From assembly GCF_014841565.1 (NCBI RefSeq), contig NZ_JACYUD010000010.1:62001-126000 (forward strand): a DNA stretch of 64,000 nucleotides, in the 5' to 3' direction. The notes below the pieces were generated by a model. It did no database searches. It saw only the letters and a list, made by a program, of their open reading frames with translations, and was not told where the DNA came from. The DNA comes from Rhizobium sp. CFBP 8762. Lineage in GTDB: Bacteria > Pseudomonadota > Alphaproteobacteria > Rhizobiales > Rhizobiaceae. Below, piece after piece: positions 28,881-38,608 of the stretch (the stretch's first letter is position 1; every line of letters begins with the position of its first letter). The position numbers and the translations under genes are program-made.

Positions 28881-29915
28881 ATGTCAGAGATAAAATCTCA
28901 CGAGTTTGACGGGTTTCTACAACGCTTCCCGAAGTCGGTCCCACTGTTTCTTGTCTACGGCCCTGATCGTGGACTTGTATCGGAGCGAGCGTCGGCTTTG
29001 GCCGCAAAGACTGGCGTCAAACTCGACGATCCGTTTTCCATAACGCGTATGGATTCTACAGATCTGCAAAATGACGCTGGCCGTTTGCTGGATGAGACCG
29101 GCGCTATCGGGCTGTTTGGCGGCGATAAGTTGGTATGGTTGAAAGCATCGGGAACCGAGCGATCGGTAACGGACGGCTTCAAATATCTCACAGAACAACC
29201 GCCACAGAACTGTGTCGTCATCATCGAAGCAGGCGATCTGAAAAAAGGCTCTGCCCTTCGCAAGGCCGCGGAAGGTTCCAGGTCAGCAGTTGCGATCCCC
29301 TGCTATGCCGACGACAGCCGGACGATCAACGCACTGATCGATCAGGAACTGGGCAACGCAGACCTCACTATCACACCGGAGGCCCGTCAGCAGCTTCGTG
29401 AAGCGCTCGGCGGAGATCGCATGGCCTCCCGAAACGAGATCCAGAAGCTGGCACTTTACTGTCGTGGGCAGCGCACGGTCGAGCTCCAGCATGTCCTCGA
29501 CATCATCGGCGACGCCAGCGCGATCTCAACCGATGACGCCATAGACGCGGTGCTGAAAGGCGATACGGACGGGTTAATTCAAGCGCTCGGAAAAATTACC
29601 ACGTCGAAGACACCCATTTTTCTGGTTTTACAAGGGTGTCTCAAACAGTTCCAGATGCTGGATGTGATGCGAGCGGAAATGGATGAGAGCCGCCAGTCGG
29701 TCGCTCATGTCGTGGCAGCGCTCGGACGCGGACTTCATTTCCGGCGCAAACCCCTGGTAGAGGCAGCGCTCAAGCAATGGACCGGGCCTGCAATTGCGCG
29801 GGAACTCAGCAGGCTGCAAAGCGCCATTTTGCAGAGCAGATCGCGACAGACACTTGAAGATACGATTGCGACCCAGACCCTTCTCGCGATAACCCTACAG
29901 TCCGCGAGGCGGTGA
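28881..29915 (+). CDS. holA: DNA polymerase III delta subunit
   Basis: A 344-residue clamp-loader subunit that opens the sliding clamp. FLVYGPDRGLVSERA near residue 25 is the degenerate nucleotide-fold start, and GGDKLVWLKAS and ASRNEIQKLALY are family blocks. The start at 28881 is chosen because an upstream in-frame extension overlaps lptE without family-like sequence. It is the last gene of the leuS-lptE-holA unit. Its 3' end faces parB across 44 bp with no clear terminator. Confidence 0.92.
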   Translation: MSEIKSHEFDGFLQRFPKSVPLFLVYGPDRGLVSERASALAAKTGVKLDDPFSITRMDSTDLQNDAGRLLDETGAIGLFGGDKLVWLKASGTERSVTDGFKYLTEQPPQNCVVIIEAGDLKKGSALRKAAEGSRSAVAIPCYADDSRTINALIDQELGNADLTITPEARQQLREALGGDRMASRNEIQKLALYCRGQRTVELQHVLDIIGDASAISTDDAIDAVLKGDTDGLIQALGKITTSKTPIFLVLQGCLKQFQMLDVMRAEMDESRQSVAHVVAALGRGLHFRRKPLVEAALKQWTGPAIARELSRLQSAILQSRSRQTLEDTIATQTLLAITLQSARR

Positions 29916-29959
29916 TCGTGGCGCCGGAGATGAGAATATCGTCTACGGCCAATATCAAG

Positions 29960-30844
29960 CTAGCTGCGTTCCAATAAGCGGCAGATTTCTTCGAGCTGCT
30001 CGAGTGTCTTATAGGCAATACGGATTTGCCCCCCGCCTGCCTTGTGCAGAACGGTGACATCCAACCCCAGACTATCAGAGAGGGTTCGCTCCAACGCCAG
30101 AGTATCCGCATCTTTTTGCTGACGCGGTGTTGGCGCACCTTGCGGGTTGGATTGTTGTTTGATGTCGTTTTGTGCCAATCTCTCCGCATCGCGAACGGAC
30201 AAACCTTTGGACACGATGTTGCGCGCGAGTCCAACAGGATCGGATGTGGGTATCAGAGAGCGCGCATGACCTGCCGAGAGTTCACCGCTCGACAACATAT
30301 CCCGTACAGGCTCTGGAAGTTTCAGCAGACGTAAACTGTTGGCCACATGACTGCGACTTTTCCCAATGATCTCCCCAAGATCATTTTGTGTATAGCCATG
30401 ATCGGCAATGAGCTGATCGTAGCCAAGCGCTTCCTCGAGAGGGTTGAGGTCTGAGCGCTGTACGTTTTCAACGATTGCAATCTCAAGTGCGGTACGGTCG
30501 TCCACATCCCGTACAATAACCGGTATGTCCACAAATCCCGCGAGTTGCGCTGCGCGCCAGCGGCGTTCACCCGCGATAATCTCGTATCGATCTGCTGCCA
30601 AAGTACGAACAACGACAGGCTGCACAATCCCGTGCTGACGGACAGAACTTGCAAGGTCCTGCAGTTCCCCATCGTCGAACGTTTTGCGTGGATTACGAGG
30701 ATTCCGTGATACAAATTCAATTGGGACCTGTCGATCCGGATTAACGACGGCCGCTTTCGTGGTATCGGGCAATGGCTGATCCATCTCCCCGATCAAGGCA
30801 GCCAAACCCCGACCCAACCGGCGTTTTGAAAGATCATCGTTCAT
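29960..30844 (-). CDS. parB: Chromosome-partitioning protein ParB
   Basis: A 294-residue CTPase clamp that loads at parS and spreads. It begins RRLGRGLAALIG, the ParA-contact N-terminus. GERRWRA (92-98) and ENVQRSDL (126-133) are the CTP-binding boxes, and YTQNDLGEIIGKSRSHVANS (about 151-170) is the helix-turn-helix that reads parS. The C-terminal ~50 residues dimerise. Of two nearby ATGs, 30844 is preferred since AGGA sits 6 nt before it but touches the ATG at 30850. It follows parA by 13 bp. Several parS-like palindromes lie in the window. Confidence 0.97.
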   Translation of the reverse strand: MNDDLSKRRLGRGLAALIGEMDQPLPDTTKAAVVNPDRQVPIEFVSRNPRNPRKTFDDGELQDLASSVRQHGIVQPVVVRTLAADRYEIIAGERRWRAAQLAGFVDIPVIVRDVDDRTALEIAIVENVQRSDLNPLEEALGYDQLIADHGYTQNDLGEIIGKSRSHVANSLRLLKLPEPVRDMLSSGELSAGHARSLIPTSDPVGLARNIVSKGLSVRDAERLAQNDIKQQSNPQGAPTPRQQKDADTLALERTLSDSLGLDVTVLHKAGGGQIRIAYKTLEQLEEICRLLERS

Positions 30845-30857
30845 CGTCATTCCTGTC

Positions 30858-31658
30858 TTAGGCTGCAGCTTTACGCTGACGTTCCCTCTGAATAACCTCG
30901 GAAGCCAATTGCAGGTAAGCCTGACTTCCAGCACACTTTAGATCGTAGAGTATCGCTGGTTTGCCGTATGAAGGTGCTTCTGATACACGAACATTTCTCG
31001 GTATAAGTGTATGATATACTTTTTCCCCCAAATGCGTGCGGACGTCTGACACGACCTGTTGCGCGAGATTATTGCGGGAGTCGAACATTGTCAGCACGAT
31101 TCCCTGAATATCAAGGCTTGGATTAACCGAGCGCTTTACCTGATCGACGGTTTCCAGCAACTGGCTAAGACCTTCCAACGCAAAAAATTCGCATTGAAGT
31201 GGCACTAGAACGGAATGCGCGGCTGCCATCGCATTCATAGTCAACAAATTAAACGACGGAGGGCAATCGACGAGAATATACGAATAGCGCAACGCATCGG
31301 CTCGCGACAACGCGGACTTCAGCCGAAAGACGCGGTCGTTGGAACCGGAAATCTCCATTTCAACGCCTAACAAGTCCATTGTCGACGGAATGATCGACAG
31401 GTTCGGCACGACGGTTTCCAAAGTCACGTCGGAGACGCTATGCGTGCCGACCATCAGGTCGTAGGAGGAAAGCTTCCGATCTTTACGACTGATTCCTAAA
31501 CCCGTACTCGCATTACCTTGGGGATCGAGATCGATGATTAGAACATTTTCACCGATAGCCGCAAGTGCAGTCGCGAGGTTGATGGCGGTTGTTGTTTTAC
31601 CAACCCCGCCTTTTTGATTTGCGATTGTGATGATTCGATTTTTCAAATAGGCCATCAT
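30858..31658 (-). CDS. parA: Chromosome-partitioning ATPase ParA
   Basis: A 266-residue Walker-type ATPase that moves ParB-parS complexes over the nucleoid. The deviant Walker A KGGVGKTT is at residues 16-23, and ILVDCPPSFNLLTMNA holds Walker B. IDLDPQGNAS is Walker A'. The first of two adjacent ATGs is used; GGTGGA precedes both. It lies 10 bp after rsmG and 13 bp before parB, so rsmG-parA-parB form one transcript, the widespread bacterial arrangement. Confidence 0.97.
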   Translation of the reverse strand: MMAYLKNRIITIANQKGGVGKTTTAINLATALAAIGENVLIIDLDPQGNASTGLGISRKDRKLSSYDLMVGTHSVSDVTLETVVPNLSIIPSTMDLLGVEMEISGSNDRVFRLKSALSRADALRYSYILVDCPPSFNLLTMNAMAAAHSVLVPLQCEFFALEGLSQLLETVDQVKRSVNPSLDIQGIVLTMFDSRNNLAQQVVSDVRTHLGEKVYHTLIPRNVRVSEAPSYGKPAILYDLKCAGSQAYLQLASEVIQRERQRKAAA

Positions 31659-31668
31659 CAGTCCACCG

Positions 31669-32298
31669 CTAGCTGTTTAAAGCAAGATTGTGTATTTCCA
31701 GCACCACCGAATCCCGTTCAACGGTACTCTGATGCTGTATCAGATCGAACTGCCAGCGCATACGCGCATTATCGATCTCGGTTTGATAATCCCTTCCTTT
31801 ATGGAAATACGCGCGTACATTTCTATCTCTCATCAACGGATAAGAGTATTCAAGAAGCTGATTTAGATCCGCCAACGCGCGCGCGGATATCGCCTTAATA
31901 CCCAGCAATCTTGACGTTACCGCCTCTATCCGCTCCGAAGAAACATGAGCTCTTGCGCCCGTTTCTCCAATAACGGTCCGCAGAAATGCTGCTTTTTTGT
32001 TGTTGCTTTCGATGAGGTGAACCCAGCCATCATGCGATTCTGTAAGGCAAATCGCAGTAACGAGGCCTGGAAAACCTGCACCGCTTCCGAAGTCCGCCCA
32101 TTGAACTGGACCGCTTCTCAAGCGATAAATTTGAAGACTATCCTTTACGTGCCGGTCCCAAAAGTCCTGAATAGTAGAGGAAGACGTTAAATTGATGGAT
32201 GAGGACCACTTATTGAATAGCCGGGCATAGATCTCAAGCCGCTCGGCGGTTTCACGTGAAACACGTAGGTCGTTCATTCGCAGTACGAGACTCGTCAC
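31669..32298 (-). CDS. rsmG: 16S rRNA m7G527 methyltransferase RsmG (GidB)
   Basis: The 209-residue enzyme methylates N7 of G527 in 16S rRNA using [17 protein letters not shown] is the SAM motif and [17 protein letters not shown] the conserved block. The GTG start at 32298 overlaps the mnmG TGA in the form GTGA, a coupling junction; the ATG at 32277 is a less likely alternative. Codons for V-S-R-E-T near the start spell a parS palindrome (32248-32263). Confidence 0.95.
   Translation of the reverse strand: MTSLVLRMNDLRVSRETAERLEIYARLFNKWSSSINLTSSSTIQDFWDRHVKDSLQIYRLRSGPVQWADFGSGAGFPGLVTAICLTESHDGWVHLIESNNKKAAFLRTVIGETGARAHVSSERIEAVTSRLLGIKAISARALADLNQLLEYSYPLMRDRNVRAYFHKGRDYQTEIDNARMRWQFDLIQHQSTVERDSVVLEIHNLALNS
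32248..32263. promoter_or_regulatory. parS-like site 3, inside rsmG
   Basis: GGTTTCACGTGAAACA matches 15 of 16 positions of the parS consensus. It lies within the rsmG coding sequence, in the codons for Val-Ser-Arg-Glu-Thr, and about 1.4 kb upstream of parB. Confidence 0.85.
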
Positions 32299-34160
32299 GA
32301 TTGCAGCCTCTTCAATCCGTCCGATTTCAGCATCACACTGAGAAGCAACGATGTCGCTGCGGCTGTCATTCCCTCAATCCGCGATGCTTGGGCGACGGAG
32401 GCCGGTTTGTGTCGTTTCAGCTTTACTCGCAGCTCGTTGGAAAGTGACGGCAATGAATCGAAGTCGAAATTCTCCGGGATTTGGATATTTTCTTCCCGTT
32501 TCATCACAGCGATATCGGCAGATTGACGCTCCAGGTATACAGCATATCCAGCTTCAATTTCTATCGTCTCTGCCAAGCAAGCAGGTATTGACGATAGCGC
32601 TGGCCATACCCTGGACAAGTTCGCAACAGTCTGTCCCGGATAGGACAGCAATTCGTAAGCGGACCGCACCTTACCATCGGCATTCAGGTTTAACCCAAAA
32701 TCGCGTCCTTTTGTGGGGGTGATCGTCAAAGCTTTCAACGACAAGCGAAGCTCGTCTAACTTCCGTGTCCATTCGGCGAATTTCTCCGCTCGTGCACGGG
32801 ACACACAGCCAAGACGTACCGCAGTCGGTGTTAAACGTAGATCTGCATTATCCGCTCTTAAATGAAGGCGATATTCGGCCCGTGATGTGAACATTCGGTA
32901 GGGTTCAGTAACACCACGCGAAGTTAGATCATCGATCATGACACCAATATAGCTGTCGGTTCGACTGAACACATGCGGCGTAGACCCGGATGCTAGAAGC
33001 GCCGCATTCAAGCCCGCTGCCAAGCCTTGAGCACCAGCTTCTTCATATCCCGTCGTACCGTTGATTTGACCAGCAAGGAATAATCCGGGAAGCCGTTTTG
33101 TTTCCAAAGTCAGTTTCAGTTCCCGCGGGTCTACGTGGTCGTATTCGATGGCATACCCAGGCTGCACGATGGCAACTTTCTCCAGACCGGGGATTGATCG
33201 GATAAAACGCTCCTGTACATCCAATGGAAGTGACGTTGAAATTCCGTTCGGGTAAACAGTGTTACTGTTTAGTCCCTCAGGTTCGAGAAAAATCTGGTGA
33301 CCATCCCGTTCTCCAAAACGAACGATTTTATCCTCAATGGAGGGGCAATAACGCGGGCCTACGCCTTCGATCTGGCCCGAATACATTGCGGAAAGATGAA
33401 TGTTATCCTGAATAATGCGATGGGTTTCCGAGGTCGTTCGTGTAATCCCGCATTGAATTTGCGGTGTCGTGATTTCGCTCGTCATGAACGAAAACGGAAT
33501 TGGCTCTGCATCGGCGTCCTGCATTTCGAGCGAGTTCCAGTCGATACTCTCGCGCCCCAGCCTTGCTGGTGTACCAGTTTTTAAACGACCGAGCCGAAAC
33601 CCTGCGCGTGTCAATGAAGAAGACAAACCAACTGAAGGCTTCTCTCCGACCCTACCCGCAGGCGTCGTTTGGTTTCCTATATGGATCAAACCACGTAAAA
33701 AGGTGCCGGTAGTGAGAACGACAGCTCCACTTTCATAAACATGACCGTCTTCAGTAATAACTCCCCGAACCACGTCTTTGACAATATGAAGATCAACAAC
33801 ATCCCCCTCGAGAATCAGCAGGTTCGAAAGATTGCTGATTTCGATCTGCATCGCATTTAAGTATAATTCGCGGTCAGCTTGTGTGCGGGGCCCGCGGACC
33901 GCAGGACCCTTGCGTCGGTTCAGCATGCGGAACTGAATTCCCGCTTTATCAGCAACTTGACCCATAAGACCGTCGAATGCATCGATTTCGCGAACGAGAT
34001 GCCCTTTGCCCAATCCACCGATAGCGGGATTGCACGACATGGTACCTATAGTTGCTTGCTTGTGGGTGAAGAGTGCCGTCTTTGCACCCATACGTGCTGC
34101 AACTGCGGCAGCTTCACAGCCGGCGTGCCCCCCACCGATAACGATCACATCAAACTTCAT
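32295..34160 (-). CDS. mnmG: tRNA uridine-5-carboxymethylaminomethyl modification enzyme MnmG (GidA)
   Basis: The 621-residue FAD protein works with MnmE to build the cmnm5 group on wobble uridine-34. [14 protein letters not shown] (about 5-18) is the FAD site, followed by [16 protein letters not shown] with a conserved cysteine. The second GidA signature, starting [11 protein letters not shown], is near residue 270. The C-terminal helical domain is complete. ATG 34160 has only GGGTG upstream. Its TGA overlaps the rsmG start. Gene and partner mnmE are adjacent, 54 bp apart. Confidence 0.97.
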   Translation of the reverse strand: MKFDVIVIGGGHAGCEAAAVAARMGAKTALFTHKQATIGTMSCNPAIGGLGKGHLVREIDAFDGLMGQVADKAGIQFRMLNRRKGPAVRGPRTQADRELYLNAMQIEISNLSNLLILEGDVVDLHIVKDVVRGVITEDGHVYESGAVVLTTGTFLRGLIHIGNQTTPAGRVGEKPSVGLSSSLTRAGFRLGRLKTGTPARLGRESIDWNSLEMQDADAEPIPFSFMTSEITTPQIQCGITRTTSETHRIIQDNIHLSAMYSGQIEGVGPRYCPSIEDKIVRFGERDGHQIFLEPEGLNSNTVYPNGISTSLPLDVQERFIRSIPGLEKVAIVQPGYAIEYDHVDPRELKLTLETKRLPGLFLAGQINGTTGYEEAGAQGLAAGLNAALLASGSTPHVFSRTDSYIGVMIDDLTSRGVTEPYRMFTSRAEYRLHLRADNADLRLTPTAVRLGCVSRARAEKFAEWTRKLDELRLSLKALTITPTKGRDFGLNLNADGKVRSAYELLSYPGQTVANLSRVWPALSSIPACLAETIEIEAGYAVYLERQSADIAVMKREENIQIPENFDFDSLPSLSNELRVKLKRHKPASVAQASRIEGMTAAATSLLLSVMLKSDGLKRLQS

Positions 34161-34174
34161 GAATGCACCCGAAT

Positions 34175-34190
34175 CGTTTCACGTGAACAA
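34175..34190. promoter_or_regulatory. parS-like site 4, between mnmE and mnmG
   Basis: CGTTTCACGTGAACAA keeps the core TTCACGTGAA and matches 13 of 16 consensus positions. It lies 15 bp upstream of the mnmG start. Confidence 0.6.
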
Positions 34191-34214
34191 GTCAATTGAT
34201 TTCGTTGTGTCCGG

Positions 34215-35519
34215 TCATTTACCAACACAAAATTGAGAAAAAATCACGTCCAATAAATCCTCTACGTCAATTTTTCCGGTGATACGACCAATTTGGTTGC
34301 TTGCATCTCGCAGATACTCTGCCTTTAACTCGATGATCGGGGTTTCTAGCGATCTATTAAGAGCGAAAATTGCAGCTTGCAAAAAATTTAGGTGACGTTC
34401 TTTTCCGGGAAGCAGAAGGTCATCTCGCGAGTCTACGGAGGGTAACCTCCCCTTGATTACGTTCAACAAGGAATCGATGCCAGTCTTATCTTCCACCGAA
34501 ATGAAAACGTTTCCGAATCGATTTTCGCTGAAACGATCAGTTTGGGAAGCAACAGCGACGACGTTACCATCCAAGGATTCAAAATCTCTGTCTGTGTCAG
34601 ACTGCGACGACAAGTACAAAATCAAGTCTGAGTCTTCCATTGCCTGTCGTGCACGGCGGATGCCTTCCTGCTCGACAATGTCCGATGAGACCCGAAGTCC
34701 TGCAGTGTCTAATAGATGAACTGCAAATCCATCAATATCCATTTTAACTGATAGAATATCACGTGTAGTCCCCGCAACTTCAGTCACGATAGCAACATCA
34801 CGCTGAACGAGATAATTCAGAAGGGTGGATTTGCCCGCATTTGGCGCTCCAGCAATCACAATCTGATAGCCATTTTGAATAATATTCCCGAGCGAGGCTT
34901 TTTTACAAAACTCGTTTATTTCCCGCGAGAGATCACACAAATCGTCTGTCACGGTCTGGGACACAGAGCCCGGAATATCATCCTCATCCGCGAAGTCCAG
35001 CTCGGCTTCCAACATTGCGCGTGCGTGGATCAAACGCCGTCGCCACGTCTCATAAAGTTGTGACACGCCGTCTTTCGATTGCTCGACGGCCAGCCGACGC
35101 TGCATTTCCGTCTCAGCGCTGATCAGGTCGGACAGGCCCTCAACCTCGACCAAGTCCATCTTGCCGTTATGGAAGGCGCGCAGAGAGAATTCGCCAGCAT
35201 CGGCAAAACGCACCCCGTCGAGCTTCGCGACTTCCGCGAATATTTTTTTGATGACGGGACGGCTGCCATGGACCTGGAACTCAGCACAACTTTCCCCCGT
35301 AAACGAATGAGGCGCAGGAAAATAGATTACCAGGCCTGAATCGATAAAATCGCCCTGGCGGTCATGGAGGGAGCGCAGAACTGCCTTACGCGGGGGAGGG
35401 ACGGATCCTGCCAACGTCTCGACGACCAATTCGCATAGTGGTCCGCTAACCCGTACAACGGCCACACCGGCTGGAACGGGTCCGCTAGACAGAGCGTAGA
35501 TGGTGTCATTTTGCGTCAT
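34215..35519 (-). CDS. mnmE: tRNA modification GTPase MnmE (TrmE)
   Basis: The 434-residue GTPase partners with MnmG. The N-terminal tetrahydrofolate-binding domain opens DTIYALSSG, a helical domain follows, and the inserted G domain shows GAPNAGKST (224-232), TTRD (251-254) and DTAGL (271-275). The invariant C-terminal C-x-G-K box is present as FCVGK with C431. The G4 box, normally N/T-K-x-D, reads S-Q-T-D (325-328), which is unusual. The gene is shorter in its G domain tail than E. coli MnmE (454). It lies 72 bp after rho. Confidence 0.95.
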   Translation of the reverse strand: MTQNDTIYALSSGPVPAGVAVVRVSGPLCELVVETLAGSVPPPRKAVLRSLHDRQGDFIDSGLVIYFPAPHSFTGESCAEFQVHGSRPVIKKIFAEVAKLDGVRFADAGEFSLRAFHNGKMDLVEVEGLSDLISAETEMQRRLAVEQSKDGVSQLYETWRRRLIHARAMLEAELDFADEDDIPGSVSQTVTDDLCDLSREINEFCKKASLGNIIQNGYQIVIAGAPNAGKSTLLNYLVQRDVAIVTEVAGTTRDILSVKMDIDGFAVHLLDTAGLRVSSDIVEQEGIRRARQAMEDSDLILYLSSQSDTDRDFESLDGNVVAVASQTDRFSENRFGNVFISVEDKTGIDSLLNVIKGRLPSVDSRDDLLLPGKERHLNFLQAAIFALNRSLETPIIELKAEYLRDASNQIGRITGKIDVEDLLDVIFSQFCVGK

Positions 35520-35540
35520 AGGGGGTCGACTACCGGAAAT

Positions 35541-35575
35541 GAAAAAGCGCTCAATGGTCCATTGAGCGCTTTTTC
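35541..35575. terminator. Intrinsic terminator after rho
   Basis: A perfect 17-nt inverted repeat (35541-35557 and 35559-35575) centred on one T; with a realistic loop the stem is about 14 bp. On the minus strand it ends in TTTTT, 17 bp past the rho stop. It separates rho from mnmE. Confidence 0.9.
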
Positions 35576-35591
35576 GTCAACTGAACGAAAA

Positions 35592-36857
35592 TCAGGTATT
35601 CATTGAATCGAAGAAATCGCCGTTGTTCTTTGTTTGCTTCAACTTGTCGATCAGGAACTCGATAGCGTCTGTGGTACCCATAGGGGACAGAATACGTCTC
35701 AGAACAAAGATCTTTTGAAGATCCTGACGCGGAACCAAAAGGTCTTCCTTACGGGTACCGGATTTCAGAATATCCATAGATGGGAAGATGCGCTTGTCGG
35801 CGACCTTGCGATCCAGCACGATTTCCGAGTTACCGGTGCCCTTAAACTCTTCGAAGATCACTTCGTCCATTCGGCTGCCGGTATCGATCAAGGCAGTGGC
35901 AATAATGGTCAGAGACCCGCCCTCTTCAATGTTACGGGCAGCACCGAAGAAGCGCTTGGGGCGTTGCAGCGCATTCGCATCCACACCCCCGGTCAAGACC
36001 TTACCCGATGACGGCACCACCGTGTTGTAAGCTCGGCCAAGACGGGTGATGGAGTCGAGTAGAATGACCACATCGCGACCATGCTCAACCAGACGCTTTG
36101 CCTTCTCGATAACCATTTCCGCAACCTGCACATGGCGTGTCGCTGGTTCATCGAAGGTCGATGACACCACTTCGCCCTTAACCGAGCGCTGCATGTCTGT
36201 CACTTCTTCCGGTCGCTCATCAATGAGCAGCACGATTAAATAACATTCCGGATGATTGGCTGTGATGGAGTGAGCAATATTTTGTAGCAGAACCGTTTTA
36301 CCCGTGCGCGGCGGAGCCACGATCAGTCCGCGCTGTCCCTTGCCCAATGGTGCAACCAGATCGATCACCCGGGCTGACAAATCCTTCGACGTTGGAACAT
36401 CCAGTTCCATCTTGAAGCGCTCGTTTGGGTACAGCGGTGTCAGGTTGTCGAAGTGAACCTTATGACGAATTTTTTCCGGGTCTTCGAAATTGATCGTGTT
36501 GACCTTGAGAAGTGCGAAGTAGCGCTCGCCTTCCTTTGGTCCGCGGATTGGACCCTCAACCGTGTCCCCGGTTTTCAACGAAAACCGACGGATTTGGGAA
36601 GGTGAAATATAGATATCGTCCGGACCGGGCAGGTAATTTGCATTAGCGGAGCGCAGAAAGCCAAAGCCGTCCTGCAGAACCTCGACCACGCCTTCGCCGA
36701 TGATCTCGACGTCCTGGCTGGCCAGCATTTTTAGTATCGCAAACATCAATTCCTGTTTGCGCATCACACTGGCATTTTCCACTTCCAGCGATTCGGCGAA
36801 AGCAAGCATGTCAGTGGGCGTTTTGTTTTTCAGTTCCTGAAGCTTCATTTCAGCCAT
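35592..36857 (-). CDS. rho: Transcription termination factor Rho
   Basis: A 421-residue hexameric RNA helicase. The start [10 protein letters not shown] fits the rhizobial proteins. The RNA-binding cold-shock-like domain (about 50-120) contains GFGFLRS, the P-loop APPRTGKT is at 181-188, and the Q- and R-loop regions are intact. No long insertion is present. ATG 36857 lacks a clear ribosome site; GTG 36869 and ATG 36848 are alternatives. The 180-bp gap to hemJ may hold a promoter and leader; Rho genes are often autoregulated. Confidence 0.98.
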   Translation of the reverse strand: MAEMKLQELKNKTPTDMLAFAESLEVENASVMRKQELMFAILKMLASQDVEIIGEGVVEVLQDGFGFLRSANANYLPGPDDIYISPSQIRRFSLKTGDTVEGPIRGPKEGERYFALLKVNTINFEDPEKIRHKVHFDNLTPLYPNERFKMELDVPTSKDLSARVIDLVAPLGKGQRGLIVAPPRTGKTVLLQNIAHSITANHPECYLIVLLIDERPEEVTDMQRSVKGEVVSSTFDEPATRHVQVAEMVIEKAKRLVEHGRDVVILLDSITRLGRAYNTVVPSSGKVLTGGVDANALQRPKRFFGAARNIEEGGSLTIIATALIDTGSRMDEVIFEEFKGTGNSEIVLDRKVADKRIFPSMDILKSGTRKEDLLVPRQDLQKIFVLRRILSPMGTTDAIEFLIDKLKQTKNNGDFFDSMNT

Positions 36858-37037
36858 GAAGAAAACCACATTAGAGTGTCGAAATGGAAATTGGCGTGAT
36901 GATCAAAGGTGCGCTGCGATTAAGAAGCAGTCCACCGAACTTACACAGGCCGCGGAGAGGAGATTGACCTAAAATAGCGAGTTCCCACTCTGACCGCAAG
37001 ACCCCCTTATAATTTAAGCTAAAATATAAGCCACACG

Positions 37038-37577
37038 TTAAAACGGCTTCACAATTACCAGAATGACAATCAGGATCATCAGGAGTGTCGGAATCTCATT
37101 GATCATTCGCCAGCTGCGCGCAGAGCGCCGGTTCTCGTCCCGAGCAAAAGCTCGAATTGAGCGGCTAAAAAAAACATGCGTTGCAGTCAGCAGCACAACG
37201 CACAGAATTTTTGCATGAAGCCAGCCGCCCTGAAATTCGTAGAGCGCCCAGGCGAGATAGAGCCCCAGAACCCAGCTGATCATCATGGCCGGGTTCATGA
37301 TCAATTTCAGCAGGCGGCGTTCCATCACCTTGAAGGTTTCGGATTGTTGCGAGCCCGGTTCTGCATCGGTGTGATAGATAAACAATCGTGGAAGGTATAG
37401 CAAACCGGCCATCCACGAGATGACCGCGATCACATGAAACGCTTTGACCCACACGATGAAGGTATCGGGCTGCATCCAAATAAAGGCGGCCGCAATGCCC
37501 GCAAACACAACAAGCGCGACGGCGGCCTTTTTCGCAGCCCGTCTGCCCGCTGTCGGATCAATTTGTTTCTCGGCCAT
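37038..37577 (-). CDS. hemJ: Protoporphyrinogen oxidase HemJ
   Basis: The 179-residue membrane protein has about four hydrophobic helices and the signature WVKAFHVIAVISWMAG, with the histidine that binds heme in HemJ. It converts protoporphyrinogen IX to protoporphyrin IX, two steps after HemE. Its ATG shares a base with the hemE stop (TGATG on the minus strand), so the two are coupled. The N-terminus is basic and Ala-rich. It was formerly labelled a CopD-like hypothetical. Confidence 0.92.
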   Translation of the reverse strand: MAEKQIDPTAGRRAAKKAAVALVVFAGIAAAFIWMQPDTFIVWVKAFHVIAVISWMAGLLYLPRLFIYHTDAEPGSQQSETFKVMERRLLKLIMNPAMMISWVLGLYLAWALYEFQGGWLHAKILCVVLLTATHVFFSRSIRAFARDENRRSARSWRMINEIPTLLMILIVILVIVKPF

Positions 37578-38608
37578 CACGAGTGCCCACGGACCCTGTT
37601 GACCAAAGCGGTCACATGATCGGGATTGGCCTGCGGTGTAATTCCATGGCCAAGGTTGAAGATCAGTGGACCCTGTCCCAAGGTCTGAAGGATCGCATCA
37701 ATGCCGTCATCCAGAGCCCGTCCTCCGGCAACGACGCGCATAGGGTCCAGATTTCCTTGCACCGGACCGTCCTTCTGGAGGTCGCGAGCAAATGACAGCG
37801 GAACTGACCAGTCCAGCCCGATTGCATCGGCATCAACCGCCTGACGGTAATGTTTCAGCAGGATACCGGCACCCTTGGCGAATGCTATGATCTTGGCCGA
37901 CGGGCGCTGAGAGCGGACCGCATCAATCATTCGACGAACGGGCTTGACCGCAAAACGCTCAAATTCGGCTTCACCCAACACACCGGCCCAAGAGTCGAAA
38001 ATCTGAACGGCATCGGCGCCCGCATCAATTTGGGCAATCAGATATTCTGCCGAAACATCAGCCAGAAACGCCAGAAGATGGTCAAAAGCCTCCGGGTTGC
38101 GATAGGCAAAAAGCCGTGCGGGGGCCTGGTCTGGCGTACCGTGACCGGCGATCATATAGGTAGCAACCGTCCAGGGCGCGCCGCAGAATCCAAGCAACGT
38201 CGTTTCTGCAGGCAAAGCAACCCGAAGCCGGGACACCGTTTCAATCACCGGCGACAGGTGCGATCCGATCGTATCGCCCTTCAGCGCATAGATCCCGTCA
38301 ACATCGATCGGCTCCATGAGGGGACCACGACCTTCTTCAAAGCGAACGCTGCGGTTCAGCGCATCGGGAATAACGAGAATATCGGAAAACAAAATGGCTG
38401 CATCAAAGCCATATCGCCGAATGGGCTGAAGTGTCACTTCCACAGCATGATCGGGCGAATAGCAAAGATCGAGAAAACTTCCCGCTTCGGCACGCGTCTG
38501 CCGATATTCCGGCAGATAACGACCAGCCTGTCGCATCAACCAGATTGGGGGAGGGGAGAGCGTCTTGCCTTCCAGAACTTGCAGGATTTTGCGGTTTTCA
38601 GTGGCCAA
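37577..38608 (-). CDS. hemE: Uroporphyrinogen decarboxylase
   Basis: A 343-residue cytosolic enzyme that removes four carboxyl groups from uroporphyrinogen [20 protein letters not shown] is the first signature, [14 protein letters not shown] the second. No ATG exists between the upstream in-frame stop and the conserved N-terminus. The TTG at 38608 is preferred because GGGAG stands 8 nt before it and [14 protein letters not shown] matches family starts; a TTG at 38623 would add five residues. It is transcribed away from the origin region that starts here. Confidence 0.96.
   Translation of the reverse strand: MATENRKILQVLEGKTLSPPPIWLMRQAGRYLPEYRQTRAEAGSFLDLCYSPDHAVEVTLQPIRRYGFDAAILFSDILVIPDALNRSVRFEEGRGPLMEPIDVDGIYALKGDTIGSHLSPVIETVSRLRVALPAETTLLGFCGAPWTVATYMIAGHGTPDQAPARLFAYRNPEAFDHLLAFLADVSAEYLIAQIDAGADAVQIFDSWAGVLGEAEFERFAVKPVRRMIDAVRSQRPSAKIIAFAKGAGILLKHYRQAVDADAIGLDWSVPLSFARDLQKDGPVQGNLDPMRVVAGGRALDDGIDAILQTLGQGPLIFNLGHGITPQANPDHVTALVNRVRGHS

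Noticed and set aside
36858-37037. Small gene in the 180-bp gap between hemJ and rho
   Set aside because: No frame with a ribosome site above 25 codons was found; the gap is better explained as the rho leader and promoter.
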